From an uncultured Collinsella sp. (GTDB lineage Bacteria; Actinomycetota; Coriobacteriia; Coriobacteriales; Coriobacteriaceae): 5,035 nucleotides of DNA. The notes beneath the pieces are model-generated. The model was given only the letters and a program-made list of their open reading frames with translations, was not told the origin of the DNA and did not search any database. Positions within the stretch are counted from its first letter, which is position 1. Each line of letters opens with the position of its first letter. Positions 5,003 through 5,035 of this stretch are shown piece by piece. The DNA lies in assembly GCA_958446785.1 (NCBI GenBank), contig CAUCXP010000141.1, positions 1 to 5,035 on the forward strand, in the 5' to 3' direction. The position numbers were made by a program, and so were the translations under genes.

Positions 5003-5035
5003 CGCATGTCAGTTCGTCATCATCCCGGTGGGTTT

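Noticed and set aside
5009..5035. Possible last codons of another - strand gene (eight codons ending in TGA)
   Set aside because: Eight codons cut by the window edge are too few to support a gene, although the position upstream of thrB would fit an operon partner.
4882..5035. T-box or threonine leader-peptide attenuator for thrB
   Set aside because: No T-box consensus and no Thr/Ile-codon-rich short frame were seen on the - strand in this stretch.

Overview
The window looks like chromosomal DNA of a Gram-positive, anaerobic, fairly GC-rich bacterium. The protein style and gene mix (a DegV-family protein, a glycyl-radical activase, a nucleosidase, EngB and ThrB) fit the Coriobacteriia, most likely a Collinsella-like gut actinobacterium. 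That assignment is an inference from recognition, not from a search. All five intact genes are ordinary conserved genes. No phage, CRISPR, toxin-antitoxin or defence genes are visible.

Layout. A DegV-family fatty-acid-binding protein (47-907, +) is followed, after a hairpin-containing gap, by pyruvate formate-lyase activating enzyme PflA (1100-1918, +) with its own likely promoter. The 1919-2371 gap holds a small REP-like hairpin (1920-1952), a long near-perfect palindrome (1989-2055), and what looks like the surviving 3' end of a lost gene (2159-2293, +). Next come an MTA/SAH nucleosidase-like gene (2372-3112, +) and, 38 bases on, the ribosome-assembly GTPase EngB/YsxC (3151-3741, +), probably in one transcript. 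Homoserine kinase ThrB (4000-4881, -) converges on engB.

thrB is bracketed by two large inverted repeats. One is a 187-base palindrome (3820-4006) that includes the thrB stop codon. The other is a 106-base palindrome (4897-5002) lying just upstream of the thrB ribosome binding site. Each long gap in this window carries a palindrome, and the three long ones have no obvious common sequence.

The encoded functions are separate housekeeping jobs: lipid handling (DegV), activation of anaerobic pyruvate cleavage (PflA), recycling of SAM by-products (MTAN), 50S subunit maturation (EngB) and threonine synthesis (ThrB). They do not form one pathway. The most unusual content is the set of intergenic palindromes. 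I see no clear evidence for a novel multi-gene system; the 187-base palindrome is the best candidate for something undescribed.
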